Part shown: positions 6,282 through 6,706 of the stretch, one piece after another
Layout of the letters: each line of letters begins with the position of its first letter
How positions within the stretch are numbered: the stretch's first letter is position 1
Origin: Candidatus Egaibacter danicus
Lineage (GTDB): Bacteria; Pseudomonadota; Gammaproteobacteria; Burkholderiales; Burkholderiaceae
NCBI GenBank assembly: GCA_011391115.1
Contig: JAABRC010000107.1
Coordinates: 1 to 6,706 of the forward strand
DNA: 6,706 bases
Reading direction: 5' to 3'
Notes under the pieces: model-generated
Database searches by the model: none
Told to the model about the DNA's origin: nothing
Seen by the model: only the letters and a program-made list of their open reading frames with translations
Translations under genes and position numbers: made by a program

Positions 6282-6706
6282 TTATCCGCCCCGGCGCATC
6301 TGATCGAAGAACTCCATGTTGTTCTTCGTGGCCTTCATCTGCTTCAAAACCAGCTCCATGGAGTCGATTTCATCCATGTTGTAGAGGAATTGACGCAGAA
6401 TTCGGGTTTTTTGCAGTATCTCGGGCTGCAATAGCAATTCTTCACGTCGCGTGCCACTGCGATTGAGCTGGATCGACGGGAACACACGTTTTTCATACAA
6501 ACGGCGATCCAGGTGAATTTCGGAGTTGCCGGTGCCTTTGAACTCTTCAAAAATTACCTCGTCCATGCGGCTACCGGTGTCCACCAGCGCGGTGGCGATG
6601 ATGGTCAGCGAGCCGCCCTCTTCCACATTGCGGGCGGCACCCAGAAAGCGCTTGGGGCGTTGTAGCGCATTGGCGTCCACGCCACCGGTCAAGACCTTGC
6701 CGGAGG
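6282..6706 (-). CDS. rho: Transcription termination factor Rho (C-terminal part, truncated by window edge)
   Basis: Rho is the hexameric RNA-dependent ATPase/translocase that ends transcription at Rho-dependent sites. The last 141 complete codons are present, and the frame is open through base 6706 (the last codons before the edge read [19 protein letters not shown]). The fragment contains the R-loop region SGKVLTGGV, which contacts RNA. It also contains the arginines equivalent to E. coli R353 (EKRVF) and R366 (SGTRREEL), the latter being the arginine finger for ATP hydrolysis at the subunit interface. [17 protein letters not shown] and the C-terminal [20 protein letters not shown] also match the family. 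The Gly-Gly end is slightly different from the E. coli tail. No intrinsic terminator follows before the rpmE2 promoter, so read-through into rpmE2 is possible. Confidence 0.98.
   Translation of the reverse strand, partial: SGKVLTGGVDANALQRPKRFLGAARNVEEGGSLTIIATALVDTGSRMDEVIFEEFKGTGNSEIHLDRRLYEKRVFPSIQLNRSGTRREELLLQPEILQKTRILRQFLYNMDEIDSMELVLKQMKATKNNMEFFDQMRRGG

Overview
The window comes from a betaproteobacterial chromosome, most likely order Burkholderiales and close to Comamonadaceae. This rests on the moderately high GC content, the gene order pstA-pstB-phoU-phoB-phoR, a type B ribosomal protein L31 next to rho, and the protein sequences as I recognise them. No database search was possible, so genus is not assigned.

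Positions 1-4123 (+ strand) hold the distal part of a phosphate-starvation operon. It contains the C-terminal end of the PstA permease, the PstB ATPase, PhoU, the response regulator PhoB and its sensor kinase PhoR. Spacing is tight: 27 bases between pstA and pstB, 10 between pstB and phoU, a 4-base ATGA overlap between phoU and phoB, and 43 between phoB and phoR. The set forms one circuit. The Pst transporter imports phosphate and reports transport state. PhoU relays that state to PhoR, and PhoR controls phosphorylation of PhoB, which activates the Pho regulon. The operon's promoter and any Pho box would lie upstream of this window.

Positions 4120-6706 (- strand) read toward the Pho operon. 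From right to left they hold the C-terminal third of rho, a roughly 110-base leader with a consensus -10 box and a strong hairpin, rpmE2 (ribosomal protein L31 type B), an intrinsic terminator, and a 569-residue polytopic membrane protein. That last protein resembles the ArnT/PMT-type GT-C glycosyltransferases. Its stop codon interlocks with that of phoR.

Coding content is almost continuous. I see no tRNA, rRNA, CRISPR array, insertion sequence, prophage gene or tandem repeat, and no convincing new biological system. The points that merit a second look are small. They are the mutually exclusive pairings possible in the rpmE2 leader, the terminator only 24 bases before the start of the membrane-protein gene, the interlocked convergent stops, and the altered GT-C acidic motif in the membrane protein.
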